The notes under the pieces are model-generated. The model was not told where the DNA came from and did not search any database. It saw only the letters and a program-made list of their open reading frames with translations. From the NCBI GenBank assembly GCA_016713925.1, contig JADJOH010000004.1, positions 1 through 64,000 on the forward strand: a DNA stretch of 64,000 nt, read 5' to 3'. The translations under genes were made by a program, and so were the position numbers. Below are positions 1-8,507 of the stretch, piece by piece. The DNA is from Bacteroidota bacterium. Its GTDB lineage: Bacteria; Bacteroidota; Bacteroidia; AKYH767-A; OLB10. Each line of letters starts with the position of its first letter. Position 1 is the stretch's first letter.

Positions 1-855
1 TTGTTCAATTTGTTCTTTGGCTTTTTCGATGTTTGTTTTTGCATCAGTTAAAGTTTCAAAACTGGATTTTAGTTTGATGAATTTTTCTTCTGCATTTTCG
101 TTGTCCTCTTTATACTCTTCGAGCATATTAGTCCTAATGAATTCATCTAAATCTTCCAAAACCTTCACACCAACAACTTGATTAAATAAACTCAATCCTT
201 TTATTGACCGCATACCAAAGACATTTGATATTCTTTCTCCATACGAAGTTGGACCATCAAAGAATTCAACTTTCTTTTTGTTAGAATTGGAATTGTATGT
301 TTTATCAAGTCGCTTTTTCCAGGTGCCCTTACCATCAAATTGGCTAAAATCTTTTCAATATCAAGGGAACATATGCAATTCCAAAAGCCTATTCAATTTA
401 CCATCAGAAACAAACCATCTAACTTGAAAAAGGTAATCGTCTTTTGGTCAGTATTTGAAAACGATGCCAACAAAACAGAGACAAATTGTCCTTGCCTCAT
501 AATGTTTGTGTTGTGGTGTAATTCTCCTTCTCGTTGTATATTTCCATAATGCCCGCAAACGTAAGTTTCTTCGGTTCTGTCGCCCTTCTTCTCCTGATGA
601 TTGATTGTAAAAACGGTCTTTTCTTTACTGGAACAAGTAAGGTTAGCAATGCATCAATAAAAGTGCTTTTCCAGAAGCGTTTGCACCAGTTAAAGTGAAT
701 TATTTTCCTTGTGGATTTATTCTAAATATTTTGTCGTGAAAAATTGCCCCAATTGTAAACTTCCATATATTGAAGTCTAAATCCAGCCTTTCTGAACTTG
801 TACTAAATAGACTCCAATTTTCTTGTAATTTTAAGTTACGCTCTTGAAGGATGTC
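1..855 (-). pseudogene. jetC: Wadjet JetC, SMC-like ATPase, N-terminal part, frameshifted
   Basis: Read leftwards, the frames give the JetC start block GFRLQYMEVYNWGNF at about 738-789, then a Walker A region LTGANASGK followed by TFIDALLTLLVP at about 625-692, and YNQSSGEE further on. This is the pattern of the SbcC/MukB-like ATPase of Wadjet, which with JetA and JetB forms an SMC complex that extrudes and, with the JetD nuclease, cleaves small circular DNA. The gene continues past the left edge, where jetD would be expected. Several single-base indels break the frame (one right at the P-loop), so it is either a decayed gene or poorly sequenced. It follows jetB without a gap. No clear ATG is visible at its start, probably because of the indels. 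The family call is firm; activity is not. Confidence 0.82.
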
Positions 856-861
856 CCAAAG

Positions 862-1385
862 TTACTTTCTCTTTAAGTATTCTTTAGTTTAAGTATTTCC
901 GTTTCGATTTTCCTTTTTTGCTGACTTCGGATAAATAACCCAACTTCCACAATATTATTTATGTAACCATCTAACTCTTTCAAAAATTTAACTCTGTTAA
1001 ATTTTTCGGGAAGAATAATTCCACTTCTTCTTTTATTTCCAAATTGGTAATGAATTTTCAAAAACCTGAAATTGAGTGAGGGTTACTGTCAAACTCTTCA
1101 AGGGTTTGTCTTAAAACAACTAATACAATTGATGTTTCAAATCCAATTTGTCTTCTTGTTACAAGCCCTAATGTGTGCCTTGCTGTCTTCAAACTGTTTT
1201 ATGAATGCAAATCCTTCTTCTTTCTTAACGATTAGTTCTAAGCCAATTTGACTAATGTAATCTTGAATTTCAGTTTGATAATTCACAACATCATCCCAAA
1301 CATTGGAAGTGCGTTCAATTGAACCTTTGAGCAATTTTACAATTGCTTTTGAATACAGTTTTATATTTCTCTCTAAACTACTCAT
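862..1385 (-). pseudogene. jetB: Wadjet JetB, DUF4194 family, frameshifted
   Basis: About 174 codons. The start chosen is the ATG at 1385 (MSSLERNIKLYSKAIVKLL), 16 bases after the jetA stop. The middle shows the DUF4194 layout: LLKGSIERTSNVWDDVV, then DYISQIGLELIV and a GFAFIKQ block near residue 75, then an arginine-rich step and LVVLRQTLEEFD in another frame, and a C-terminal ELDGYINNIVEVG stretch ending in EYLKRK. JetB is the kite-type subunit that links JetA to JetC. At least two frame changes occur (near 1130 and 1060). Position between DUF3375 and the SMC-like gene in the order jetA-jetB-jetC supports the call. Length agrees with the family, which is usually a little under 200 residues. 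Confidence 0.8.
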
Positions 1386-1401
1386 TTTGGTCAAGATTAT
1401 T

Positions 1402-2838
1402 TCAGGTATTTGAATTGATTTTATTCTCAATATCAAATTCGATTCTTTGTTTTTATCGGGGCTTATGGAATGCTTAAGTCTTTACTACTCCAATATATCA
1501 AACAGTTCAGGCAGTCCTTTTCTATTCCACCATAATTCTCAATTACCTCGGCTATTATTGTTGTTTTTGAGATTTGTCTCTAAGGACTTCTATTATTCTT
1601 CTCCTTAGTATTTCCTTGTCATTGCAGAAAGGTTGAACAATTTATTAAGATGGTTTGAATGTGAAATGTTTTCGTCTATAATTTTGGTTTCGTTTTATAG
1701 AGTAAGTTCTTCGCTTTTGCTCAAAAGTTAGTTTTCTCTCAAAATTGGAATATTGATGTCAACATCTATTTCAAGTTCAAAGGAAATGTCAGGTTTTATT
1801 TTTGCCTTGCTCAATTCGATTAAAAGACTTCTTAATGTCTTGAATAATATTTTGTAATCTCTGACTTTGACACTACATTTTCTCGAATTATTCTACTCAA
1901 ACTTCTCTGCCATCTTATCGTTGGCTTTGAAACCTTTTGTCCAGAAGAATGAAGATGTTTCTTCATTCCTTTTAGAAAGTAATCGTAATCTCAATTTCCT
2001 TTTCTTCAAGTGTTTTATACAATTCCTTTGTCAAGTTTCCCCATTCTTCTTGTAATGCAGGGGTTAGAATGAAAGTGTAAAAAAGCATAAAAACTTTTCC
2101 TTGTTGACTATTTTCAACTCGTCAATTGCATCAAAAGTAAATTCAAGAATGTGGCTTTTGTTAAGCTGCCCTCAGCGTGTTTGAGATAAATATCTTTTGT
2201 TATTTCTTTGAAGTTGTCTTCAACTTCACTAAAGTCAGAAAAGATTCCTTAGCGGGTTTAGTCAACTGATTGAAACGAGGAACCTTCAAAGTCACAAATA
2301 CTACCCATCTTCTCCGATTTTAATTCTTTGTATTTGTTGTTGTTCTATTTCCAGTTTTTTGTCTTCGAGTAATTGTATTCGTTTTTCAATATCTTCATTG
2401 GTAAACTCAACAAGTTCACTAATTGATTAAATATGTTTTTGAACTTGATTCTGCTCCCACATATTCCTCTTTTTTTAGGCTTGAAAGCCAGTCCAAGTGT
2501 TTTGCTTGAATGTAATGAAAGTTCATAATATATTTCTCCTGTTTCGTCTTGGTAGTTTGTCAAAAACCCTTTAGTTGTCCAGCTCTGAACATACTTTTTT
2601 GCTTTAATTTCATAAGAGTGTCAGCAAAAGGTAATTTCAATCTCTTCGTCAATTTTCCACTTGAACAGATTCTAAATAGTCCGCCAGTTGGTTATGTATT
2701 TTTCTGATGAAATTGTTCTTGTTGATTTAGAAAGAGTATTGACTAAAAAGTAATAATAATCTCTCTGTTCCGAAGTTTCAGAAGGTCAACGCTTGGAGAG
2801 TTGTTTAATATGTCTGCTATTTTTGAACTGTCAATCAT
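1402..2838 (-). pseudogene. jetA: Wadjet JetA, DUF3375 family, frameshifted
   Basis: Starts at the ATG at 2838 (MIDSSKIADILNNS) and ends at a TGA at 1402, about 478 codons, as usual for DUF3375. Readable family blocks in order: SVDLLKLRNREIIITF, then after a shift in a T run FLVNTLSKSTRTISSEKI and HNQLADYLES, then FRAGQLKGFLTNYQDETG, a block with YVGAESS, and FTNEDIEKRIQLLEDK with IEQQQ and IKIGEDG. JetA is the kleisin-like subunit of Wadjet, a plasmid-defence SMC complex. It is the first gene of the operon and lies about 180 bases after the last attC crossover. At least five frame shifts, mostly at short homopolymers, interrupt it. Known from the family: role in plasmid restriction. Inferred: this copy is either dead or misassembled. 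Confidence 0.85.
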
Positions 2839-2868
2839 TAGACGTATCGGTGTTGTGCGGTGGCAAAA

Positions 2869-2927
2869 TTTAGCTCTTTTGGTTTTAAGACGTTGAAAGC
2901 GTGTGTCGGGCAAAACCAAATGCTAAA
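2869..2927. promoter_or_regulatory. Imperfect hairpin upstream of jetA
   Basis: The arms TTTAGCTCTTTTGGTTTT (2869-2886) and AAAACCAAATGCTAAA (2912-2927) pair over about 14 bp with a small internal mismatch. It sits in the leader between the last attC and jetA. It could be a leader structure, a terminator-like element or the worn core of another attC; the sequence alone does not decide. Confidence 0.4.
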
Positions 2928-3010
2928 TGTGCGGTTGGGTTTTCTGTCTCGTATGTTTTTCTGTTCATTTTTTCTGTCGGTTAATGTTAGCACTGTCGTC
3001 TTATAGGGTG

Positions 3011-3151
3011 ACGCATAACGTTTGACGGCTTGCCCCAGGCAGGGGTTTAGCTGCTACGACGTCGCCAAAGCACAAAGGTAAGTAGGAAGCAATACAGTTT
3101 GATTCCATCATCAGCCCCGCTTGCGGAACAAGCCGATATTATGCATAGTTA
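3011..3151 (-). repeat. attC site 1 (between the Wadjet block and cassette E2)
   Basis: Imperfect inverted repeat of about 138 bp. Left arm: ACGCATAACG then GGCTTG and GGCAGGGG. Right arm: AGCCCCGCTTGCGG then CAAGCC and ATTATGCATAG. The crossover triplet is the GTT at 3017-3019 read on the minus strand. The outer bases GCATAAT are complementary (one mismatch) to the first bases GTTATGC of cassette E2, whose attC this is. The central loop shares AAGCACAAAGG with the other attC copies. Confidence 0.8.
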
Positions 3152-3773
3152 TTATCCACGCCAAACTTGGTCAATAAGTAGTCAATGAGTAGTCCATAAA
3201 GTATAAATACTAAAGGGTAAATAAAACTACAAACAACCAACGTGGTTGTAAATTTACGTAAGTCCATAAACCAAACATAATTGTCAACGGAATAATGTAA
3301 ATGTATTGCCATAGTGGATGTAGAGAAAAAAGTCCACTGTCGTTTGTCACTAGGAATGGTTGTCGGGTGTTGACTTTCATAATAGTTTACGGTTAAATAA
3401 GTCGCTGTATGATTGATAAACAAAGCAGAACCGCAGGCAATATTTTATTGAAACGTGTCTTGGAGTCTGCAGATAGAATATTTTGCAAATAAGCCTTTAT
3501 ACCAATGCCTTGCGAACTTTGCTTTGTCTTTAAAGCATTAAAAAGTCGAACACTAATATTAATAAGGATGAGAAAAAATAAACTCTAGTCAAAGTTTTAG
3601 GCGTTTTCTCTCATACCATACCGCAGGAATAAGTAAAGACTTGTTAATATAAGTAGGAATAGACTGAAAGAATAGAAGGCGGTGTAATGTTCTTTTGTCC
3701 GCTTTAAAAGATAAAGACACGCAATAAGTAAGACGTTAATTAGTAAGTTATGTCCATTTGTCCAATTACGCAT
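3139..3773 (-). pseudogene. Cassette E2: multi-pass membrane protein, frameshifted
   Basis: The ATG at 3773 is part of the cassette's leading GTTATGCG. The frames give MRNWTNGHNLLINVLLIACL, a hydrophobic block YSFSLFLLILTSLYLFLRYG, a frame change, SSLLILVFDF, then KAYLQNILSADSKTRFNKIL and ending with FVWFMDLRK-like and CSFIYPLVFILYGLLIDYLL segments. Four or so membrane spans are visible. No family recognised. Three or more 1-base shifts break it. The last in-frame part (3139-3423) ends just inside attC 1, as many cassette genes do. Function unknown; a small integral membrane cassette protein is as far as the sequence goes. Confidence 0.55.
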
Positions 3774-3790
3774 AACATTTATTATGCGTA
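3767..3790 (-). repeat. Collapsed attC between cassettes E1 and E2
   Basis: TACGCATAA (3767-3775) and TTATGCGTA (3782-3790) form a perfect 9-bp inverted repeat separated by 6 bases. The outer bases match the outer ends of attC sites 1 and 2, and the downstream gene starts with the same GTTATGCGTAATT as the next cassette, so this reads as an attC whose whole interior has been lost. Confidence 0.6.
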
Positions 3791-3878
3791 GTCATTGCTT
3801 TTTAATGAGTATAAAGTCGCCTCATCTTTTGTTTTATTACATATTCACCACTAAATGGAAGGTCGCCAACTGTAAATA

Positions 3879-4215
3879 TTATTTTTGATTGTCAACAGTA
3901 AACCCGCCAAACCATTCAGGTCGGTCGCATAATGGTCGCCCTTGCACAGAGTAGTTTTTCATATAAATGCCACCCTCCCCGTCAAATTCAATTATTGAAA
4001 TTGCGTCTTTGGTATATTCCCGTTGCATAATTAATGTGTCAACGGTGGAAAGTTTTGTCAAATGCCATTTCTCACCTAACAAATAAATATTCCCACCATG
4101 AACTGTATCATCTTTAAATCCTATAGTGTCCCTATTGAACAGAATTTGTCATATCTGCTAACGAAGCAACTGTCGTAAAAAGCACAAGCAAAAGTGTCTG
4201 AAAGGCGGTTGTCAT
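3879..4215 (-). pseudogene. Cassette E1: small secreted protein, frameshifted
   Basis: Starts at the ATG at 4215, 12 bases after the attC 2 crossover. The first frame gives a signal-peptide-like MTTAFQTLLLVLFTTVASLA, then after one or two shifts GFKDDTVHGGNIYLLGEKWH, a middle with TLIMQREYTKDAISIIEF, and a C-terminus with RPLCDRPEWFGGFTVDNQK. About 112 codons. No family recognised. It is a single-gene cassette of about 450 bp, the usual size, whose own attC has collapsed (3767-3790). Probably exported; function unknown. Confidence 0.5.
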
Positions 4216-4220
4216 AAATT

Positions 4221-4362
4221 ACGCATAACGTTTGAGGGCTTGGCGAAGGCGGGCAATTAAAAGCACTTCACTGTCGCACCGCACCAAAGTTAATTAAAAG
4301 CACAAACGGTTGAAGTTCCGACTGAACGCCCGCTTTCGCTAAGGCCATGTTAGCGGCTGCTC
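4221..4362 (-). repeat. attC site 2 (cassette D / cassette E1)
   Basis: Best-preserved attC of the array. Left arm ACGCATAACG, GGCTTGGCGAAGGCGGGC; right arm GCCCGCTTTCGCTAAGGCC then GTTAGCGGCT. The two arms pair over about 17 bp with an unpaired base and a spacer, as expected for an attC hairpin. The outer right bases AGCCGCTAAC (minus strand) are perfectly complementary to the first ten bases of cassette D. Crossover near 4229. Confidence 0.9.
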
Positions 4363-4545
4363 TTCTCATCTGTCCTCAAATGGTATATTATTTCTTGCTC
4401 GTTTAGTCCCGTTAATAAGTCGTTAAAGAATGCGTTGTCAACATCAACTCGTTTATTGAGTTGTCTGCAAATTTCATTTATCTTTTTTAAGTCCCAATAG
4501 TCAGGTTTTAAGTTTAATTTTTAATTTGAAAACTGCATGTGTCAT
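4350..4545 (-). CDS. Cassette D: small ORF, unknown
   Basis: An uninterrupted 64-codon frame from the ATG at 4545 to a TAA inside attC 2. It begins MTHAVFKLKIKLKPDYWDL and goes on KKINEICRQLNKRVDVDNAF and NDLLTGLNEQEIIYHLR. It could be a separate small protein or the C-terminal end of the frameshifted gene before it, with which it overlaps. Soluble, charged, no recognised domain. Confidence 0.4.
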
Positions 4546-5068
4546 TGTGTCCAAAAAGTTTGACAGCTGTCTCCGTAGTTATGTCTTGAGTAAAGCTTTC
4601 TCTTTTCAACACAGCCGTCCAGCGATTTAATGCTTTTATTACTCGTGTCCTTTGCACTAACAAAAACAGTCTGCAAAAGGTCAGGTCTATAATGAAAACC
4701 AATTTGTGAATTTACTCTTAGTAAGCACTCGAAATTTGTCCTATCGGAAAAACTGTCGCTTAGAATAAGTTGTTTCAAATTATGTGCATCGCAGTTTGCT
4801 GTCGTGCTGTTTTCAATTAGTTTGAACCTGCCTTGCAAGTATTGATAAGCCGCAGTTGGTTTAAGTATAAAATGAGTATTAGAGTCGTCGTCTTGCTGCC
4901 TTGTTGTAAAATACGATAGTCTAACCATACGTATTTGAAGTCCCACTTAATTTTCTTTAAAAAAGTCGTGTCGATAATGTCTAATACTATGGCTTCGTTT
5001 TGGTGTTTGTGTGGTTGGTGATGCTGTTTGAGTTTGTTTTGATTGAAACTGAGGTAATATAAAGTCAA
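4542..5068 (-). pseudogene. Cassette D: unknown protein, frameshifted
   Basis: Two frames together give a plausible protein: KKIKWDFKYVWL from the first, then SYFTTRQQDDDSNTHFILK, AAYQYLQGRFKLIENST, LILSDSFSDRTNFECLLR and VNSQIGFHYRPDLLQTVF from the second. No domain recognised. It may be the continuation of the membrane protein upstream (4947-5470) or a second gene of the same cassette. The frame switch is near 4940. Single-base indels make gene borders uncertain. Confidence 0.35.
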
Positions 5069-5470
5069 GAAAAAAACGGGTTAAAACAAAAATCAATGTC
5101 GCAATAGCAACATATCTTAAAACAACTTTCCATGCGGTTTCTTTATTATTTTCTTTTTCTTTTATAACGTATCCTAAGTTCTTTAAATCTTTCATAGTAG
5201 AGTATCCTTTATCAGTAAGGCATAAACATTCTTCTCCTTCAATATCTTGGTTTTTTCTTCTGAGCATTCCATCTGCAACTAAGAAATTCAAAAGAGGCTC
5301 TATTATAAAGTATTTGTTGTCTGGATTAGGTTCTTCATCACAATCAGAATCTAGTATCATGTCATTAAAAAGTTTTGGATTACCATGTAAGTCTCTCAAT
5401 AGATGGTTTTATTTCCATCAGATCTTAGTAAAGGATGCATCACATAGTTCAGCCTTTCTTTTTTAGTCAT
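4947..5470 (-). pseudogene. Cassette D: winged-helix-like protein with one membrane span
   Basis: Probable start at the ATG at 5470 (MTKKERLNYVMHPLLRSDG), a frame change near 5400, then RDLHGNPKLFNDMILDSDCD, LLNFLVADGMLRRK, a block CLTDKGYSTMKDLKNLGY that resembles the helix-turn-wing end of small DNA-binding folds, and a membrane span RYVAIATLIFVLTRFFLDF followed by a Thr/Pro-rich basic tail. Similar layouts (N-terminal wHTH-like, C-terminal anchor) are common in hypothetical proteins of Bacteroidota. It is the first gene of cassette D, starting about 90 bases after the crossover. Function unknown. Confidence 0.45.
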
Positions 5471-5549
5471 AATCTTTGTTGTGATTTTTCCCAACTGCTG
5501 CTCTTTCTGTCTTCATTCTTGTCTGTGTCCGCACTGTCGTCATAGAGTA

Positions 5550-5558
5550 GCCGCTAAC
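5550..5558 (-). repeat. attC site 3, outer fragment left of the IS element
   Basis: GCCGCTAAC ends exactly where the IS begins. Joined to 6837 onward it restores GCCGCTAACGTTTGAGGGC, the arm seen in attC 2. It also supplies the leading GTTAGCGGC of cassette D. Confidence 0.8.
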
Positions 5559-5614
5559 CTTTAGACTTGCACTCCAATCTTATGCAAGTTATATTTGAAT
5601 AAACTAGAAAAAAG

Positions 5615-5755
5615 AAAATTAACCGAGAACAGGGCGACCTATGCGCTAACAAGGTGTTGCGACCTATCAAACGATTCAGTGCCCTGCTCTCTCGGTTATG
5701 TTGGCTCAAATAGATATTCAGGATTACAGGCCCATTATAAAGGTTTCGAGATAAA
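5615..5755 (+). ncRNA. Bridge RNA of the IS110 element
   Basis: First hairpin: AACCGAGA..CAGGGC (5621-5636) pairs with GCCCTG..TCTCGGTT (5681-5698). Inside it, CGCTAAC (5644-5650) equals the left target; an apical hairpin AGGT..ACCT follows (5652-5665); then TCAAACG (5667-5673), the complement of the right target CGTTTGA. Second loop: CTCAAA (5705-5710) with TTTCGAG (5744-5750) encloses ATAGATAT (5710-5717), equal to the element's right end, and TAAAGG (5738-5743), complementary to CCTTTA at the left junction. This is the two-loop layout (target guides, donor guides) known for IS621 bridge RNAs. Exact 5' and 3' ends are estimates. Confidence 0.85.
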
Positions 5756-5798
5756 CACTTAACCCTTGGTTAATTCCTTTTTCACTACAGACAAATTT

Positions 5799-6824
5799 AT
5801 GAAAATAAAGAAAGAAGAAAAGCAGATGCAAAAAAGTTTCATTAAATTGATGTTTCCAAACTCACCCTTGATGTATGCATCATCAACCATGAAGGGTTTC
5901 AGGAACATCAGCAGTTTGAAAACACTAAACAAGGCTTTAAGAAAATGTATGCCTGTTTAGTTTCAACCGGAGTTTTTAGTTTCACGCAAGCATTGTTTTG
6001 TATGGAGCATACGGGAATTTATACCAGAGAGCTGGTGGAATACCTGTTGTCTCATCAAGCCAATGTATGGATGGAATCGGCACTTCATTTAAAACGGAGT
6101 ATGGGTATGACCAGAGGAAAGAATGACAAAGTTGATTCTTTCCGGATCGCGCGTTATTCAATGACCAATGCTGATCAGGCAAAATTGGTAAACATATCTA
6201 ACAAAACACTTCCAACGTATTAAAGATATGGTGAGCAGTCGTGATCGTATCAAGAAAAGTTTGCAATCCATTAAGGTATCCATTAAGGAGATGGAACGCG
6301 TGGATAAAGCCACTGCAAAGGATTTAATGAAACTAAACAAAGCTGCTTTAACAGGACTTTTAAAAAGTAAGGACGCTACTGAAAAGAGAATTTTGGAGTT
6401 GATTAATTCAGATGAAGAACTAAAAAAAATCTTTGAATTGGTTACCTCTGTTAAAGGAGTTGGAAATGTATTAGCAACAGAGCTGATTGTGTTCACCCAG
6501 GGATTTACCCGGATGACAAATGTAAAACAACTTGCCTGTTACTGTGGTGTCGCTCCCTTTTCGCATACATCCGGCACAAGTGTTAAAGGGCGGACAGGCA
6601 CCTCTAATTTTACAAATATGGGTTGAAATCCACTTTGCATCTGGCTGCAATTTCATCTACTCAGTACGTTCCGGAACTGAAGACTTATTTTGAGCGAAGG
6701 TGGCGGAAGGGTGAAATCAAAAATGTGTGTAATCAATGCAATCAGGAACAAATTATTAAATCGTGTACTGGCTGTTGTAAAGAGGAGACCTTATGAGGAA
6801 AATTATTCTAAAATAATTTGGTGA
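5799..6824 (+). pseudogene. IS110-family transposase (DEDD), frameshifted
   Basis: Start at the ATG at 5799 (MKIKKEEKQMQKSFIK). With 1-base corrections the protein is about 341 residues, normal for the family. Motifs in order: IDVSK (first Asp; the frame breaks here in an A run), MEHTG, RGKNDKVDSFRIARY (last two Asp), a helix-hairpin-helix SVKGVGNVLATELIV, and the Tnp20 part GVAPFSHTSGTSVKG carrying the catalytic Ser, then HLAAISSTQY, NKMCVINAIRNKLLNR and RRPYEENYSKII. Indels lie near 5845, 6217, 6620 and 6710; all are at short runs. Either the copy is recently dead or these are read errors. Known for the family: it recombines element ends and target under bridge RNA guidance. Confidence 0.88.
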
Positions 6825-6836
6825 TGTCATAGATAT

Positions 6837-6969
6837 CGTTTGAGGGCTTGTTGCTGGCGGGGCTTAAATGCACTCACCTGTCGCCAAGCACCAAAGGTAA
6901 TAGAAAGTGATAGCTGTTGAAGTTCCATCGTCAGCCCCGCTTACGGCAAAGGCGCCGTTAGCTGTAGTT
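6837..6969 (-). repeat. attC site 3, main part right of the IS element
   Basis: Left arm CGTTTGAGGGCTTG, GGCGGGGC; right arm AGCCCCGCTTACGGCAAAGG then GTTAGCTGTAGTT. The outer bases ACAGCTAAC (minus strand) are complementary to GTTAGCTGT, the start of cassette C. The loop shares AAGCACCAAAGG and GTTGAAGTTCC with attC 2. Confidence 0.85.
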
Positions 6970-7463
6970 AATTTCTTTTTCAAGTCTTTAAATCCTGTCC
7001 AGTCCGTATGGTAGTTTGAGTAACGAATTGTCAAGTAGTTACTTCTATTTCTAGTAACCATATAATGGTCTCCTGCATGGCTGTGACCTTCGTCCTTAAA
7101 GCTTCTGTCAACTACGTCATTAATGAAGTCGATGATTTGGTCTTGGTCGTTTTCAGAAAGGTCTTTAGTCCACTGTTCAATTATTTTACTGTTTGGATAC
7201 TTTTTAAATTGTTGTTCGTCACAGTTAACGGTGTCTTTATGATATAGTAATTTTAGAATTTTGTCATCAGTCCGAAAAACATACATTATTTCAGCGTGTC
7301 GCCCACTCACCGCATTCAGAAAAAATATGCTCTTATCGTCAAAGTGTCCGCCCCAAAAATGTTGTCTAATAGGTGTTTGTCCCTAAGTCGCAAAGTTGCT
7401 GGGTTTGTCAAGAGCAACTCATTATAAGGATAGCATGCCTATTAGTAGTGTCGGTCGGTTCAT
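6864..7463 (-). pseudogene. Cassette C: probable lipoprotein/secreted protein, frameshifted
   Basis: Starts at the ATG at 7463, 16 bases after the attC 4 crossover. Early frames give MNRPTLLIGMLSL and MSCS, a lipoprotein-like start, then after indels RQHFWGGHFDDKSIFFLNAV, SGRHAEIMYVFRTDDKILKL and YHKDTVNCDEQQFKKYP. A long acidic/helical part with DLSENDQDQIIDFINDVVD and HAGDHYMVTRNRSNYLTIR follows. The last frame runs into attC 3. About 190 codons. No family recognised. Cassette size 640 bp is typical for integron cassettes. Confidence 0.5.
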
Positions 7464-7471
7464 TTTAATTA

Positions 7472-7605
7472 CAGCTAACGTTTTGCAGCTACCCGAAGGG
7501 CGGGAATTTCACCACAAAACTTGATTTGAAAAACTAATGTTTGATTAACCATAAAACTGTCTTTGGAACACGAAACCCCGCCTTTTGGGTAGGTGCTGTT
7601 AGTGG
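7472..7605 (-). repeat. attC site 4 (cassette B / cassette C)
   Basis: Left arm CAGCTAACGTTTTGCAGC, TACCCGAAGGGCGGG; right arm CCCCGCCTTTTGGGTAGGTG then CTGTTAGTGG. Arms pair over about 15 bp. The outer bases CCACTAAC (minus strand) are perfectly complementary to GTTAGTGG, the start of cassette B. Crossover near 7479. Confidence 0.9.
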
Positions 7606-7613
7606 TATGTGCT

Positions 7614-8500
7614 TTATTCATTTTCAAATTCATATTGTTTTATTTGTTGCCCAGTAAGTGTCGAATATAGTTTTCCTTGACTTGTTAGCATAAGACTTCC
7701 TTGTTTTAAAACTCTATTTCAATCGGTTCGCCAAGATTAATTTCATTTTCAACTTTTCCTGTCTCCAATGTCGATGTAGCATAAATACTTTGGACCACCC
7801 TTTTCATATTCCCAACGAATCCCAAGGATTTTATCAAGTTCGTTTGAATATTCGATTTCGAGAAAGTGTCCAATTACATTAGTTGTCCAAAGAGTTTCAG
7901 CGTTTGAAAGTGAAACTGCCGCAAGAGGATTTGTCGAATATGCACAGATAATTTTGTCTTTAGAAAAACAAGCGTCAAGCAAACCAAATGATTTATGTGT
8001 AAAACTCTTAATAGTTTTTCTGTCTGCTCTGCTTACAAGTGTTGATGTTGACGACTTTTCAAATTGGTTAATGGTTGAATATGGGTTTTCTCTTATAAAT
8101 TCAATCCCTCTTAATTTTTCCACTGTTTCGCCAGTCTTCTTGTCGAGGAAAAAGCACCTTGATTTTCCGTGTCGATATAAATTAAGTCGTGATAATGATT
8201 TAGAATTATTGCTTTTGCAGGTTTTTTGATGTCCTTTCGTTGCCAAACAATTTCCCCGTTGTCAGCATTATAAAGGGTAACGGTTTTATTGTCGTAACCT
8301 GCAACTGCAATTTGTTTACCATCTTCTGAAATTGATATAGCATTTGTCATTCCGCACACAATGTCAGTTGAGAATTTGGAGACAAGTCCATTATTTATGT
8401 CCCATACTTGAACATTCTTTTCCCATTCAGCAACGACAATTCTGTCACCGTTTACTGTCGCTGATATTGCTCTTATTTTTTCGTATTTCTGTGTTGTCAT
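7614..8500 (-). pseudogene. Cassette B: WD40/beta-propeller-like protein, frameshifted
   Basis: The ATG at 8500 is 15 bases after the crossover. The first frame (to about 8111) reads as propeller blades: ISATVNGDRIVVAEWEKNVQ with VWDINNGLV, AISISEDGKQIAVAGYDNK with VTLYNADNGEIVWQR, then LNHYHDLIYID. After one shift near 8170 it continues CFFLDKKTGETVEKLRG, ACFSKDKIICAYSTNPLAA and ILGIRWEYEKGGPKYLC; after another near 7755 it ends TSQGKLYSTLTGQQIKQYEF. About 295 codons. Blade-like spacing of GD/W and V-x-N-A-x-N-G points to a WD40 or quinoprotein-like fold; partner unknown. No signal peptide, so cytosolic. Confidence 0.55.
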
Positions 8501-8507
8501 TGCATTA

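Larger units (their letters stand above)
5559..6836 (+). mobile_element. IS110-family element inserted in an attC core
   Basis: About 1278 bp. Left end CTTTAGACTTGCACTCC, right end GTCATAGATAT; no terminal inverted repeats, as in the IS110 family. A 240-bp non-coding left end carries a bridge-RNA-like structure; the rest is a DEDD transposase gene. Left junction CGCTAAC|CTTTAG and right junction ATAT|CGTTTGAG flank the broken attC core CGCTAACGTTTGAG with one shared C. It points opposite to the cassette genes. The transposase has several frameshifts. Confidence 0.88.

Noticed and set aside
340..549. 69-codon frame on the plus strand
   Set aside because: Antisense to the jetC region, whose family motifs are on the minus strand.
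6837..6969. Right inverted repeat of the IS element
   Set aside because: The sequence pairs with attC arms and with the cassette start, not with the left end of the element.
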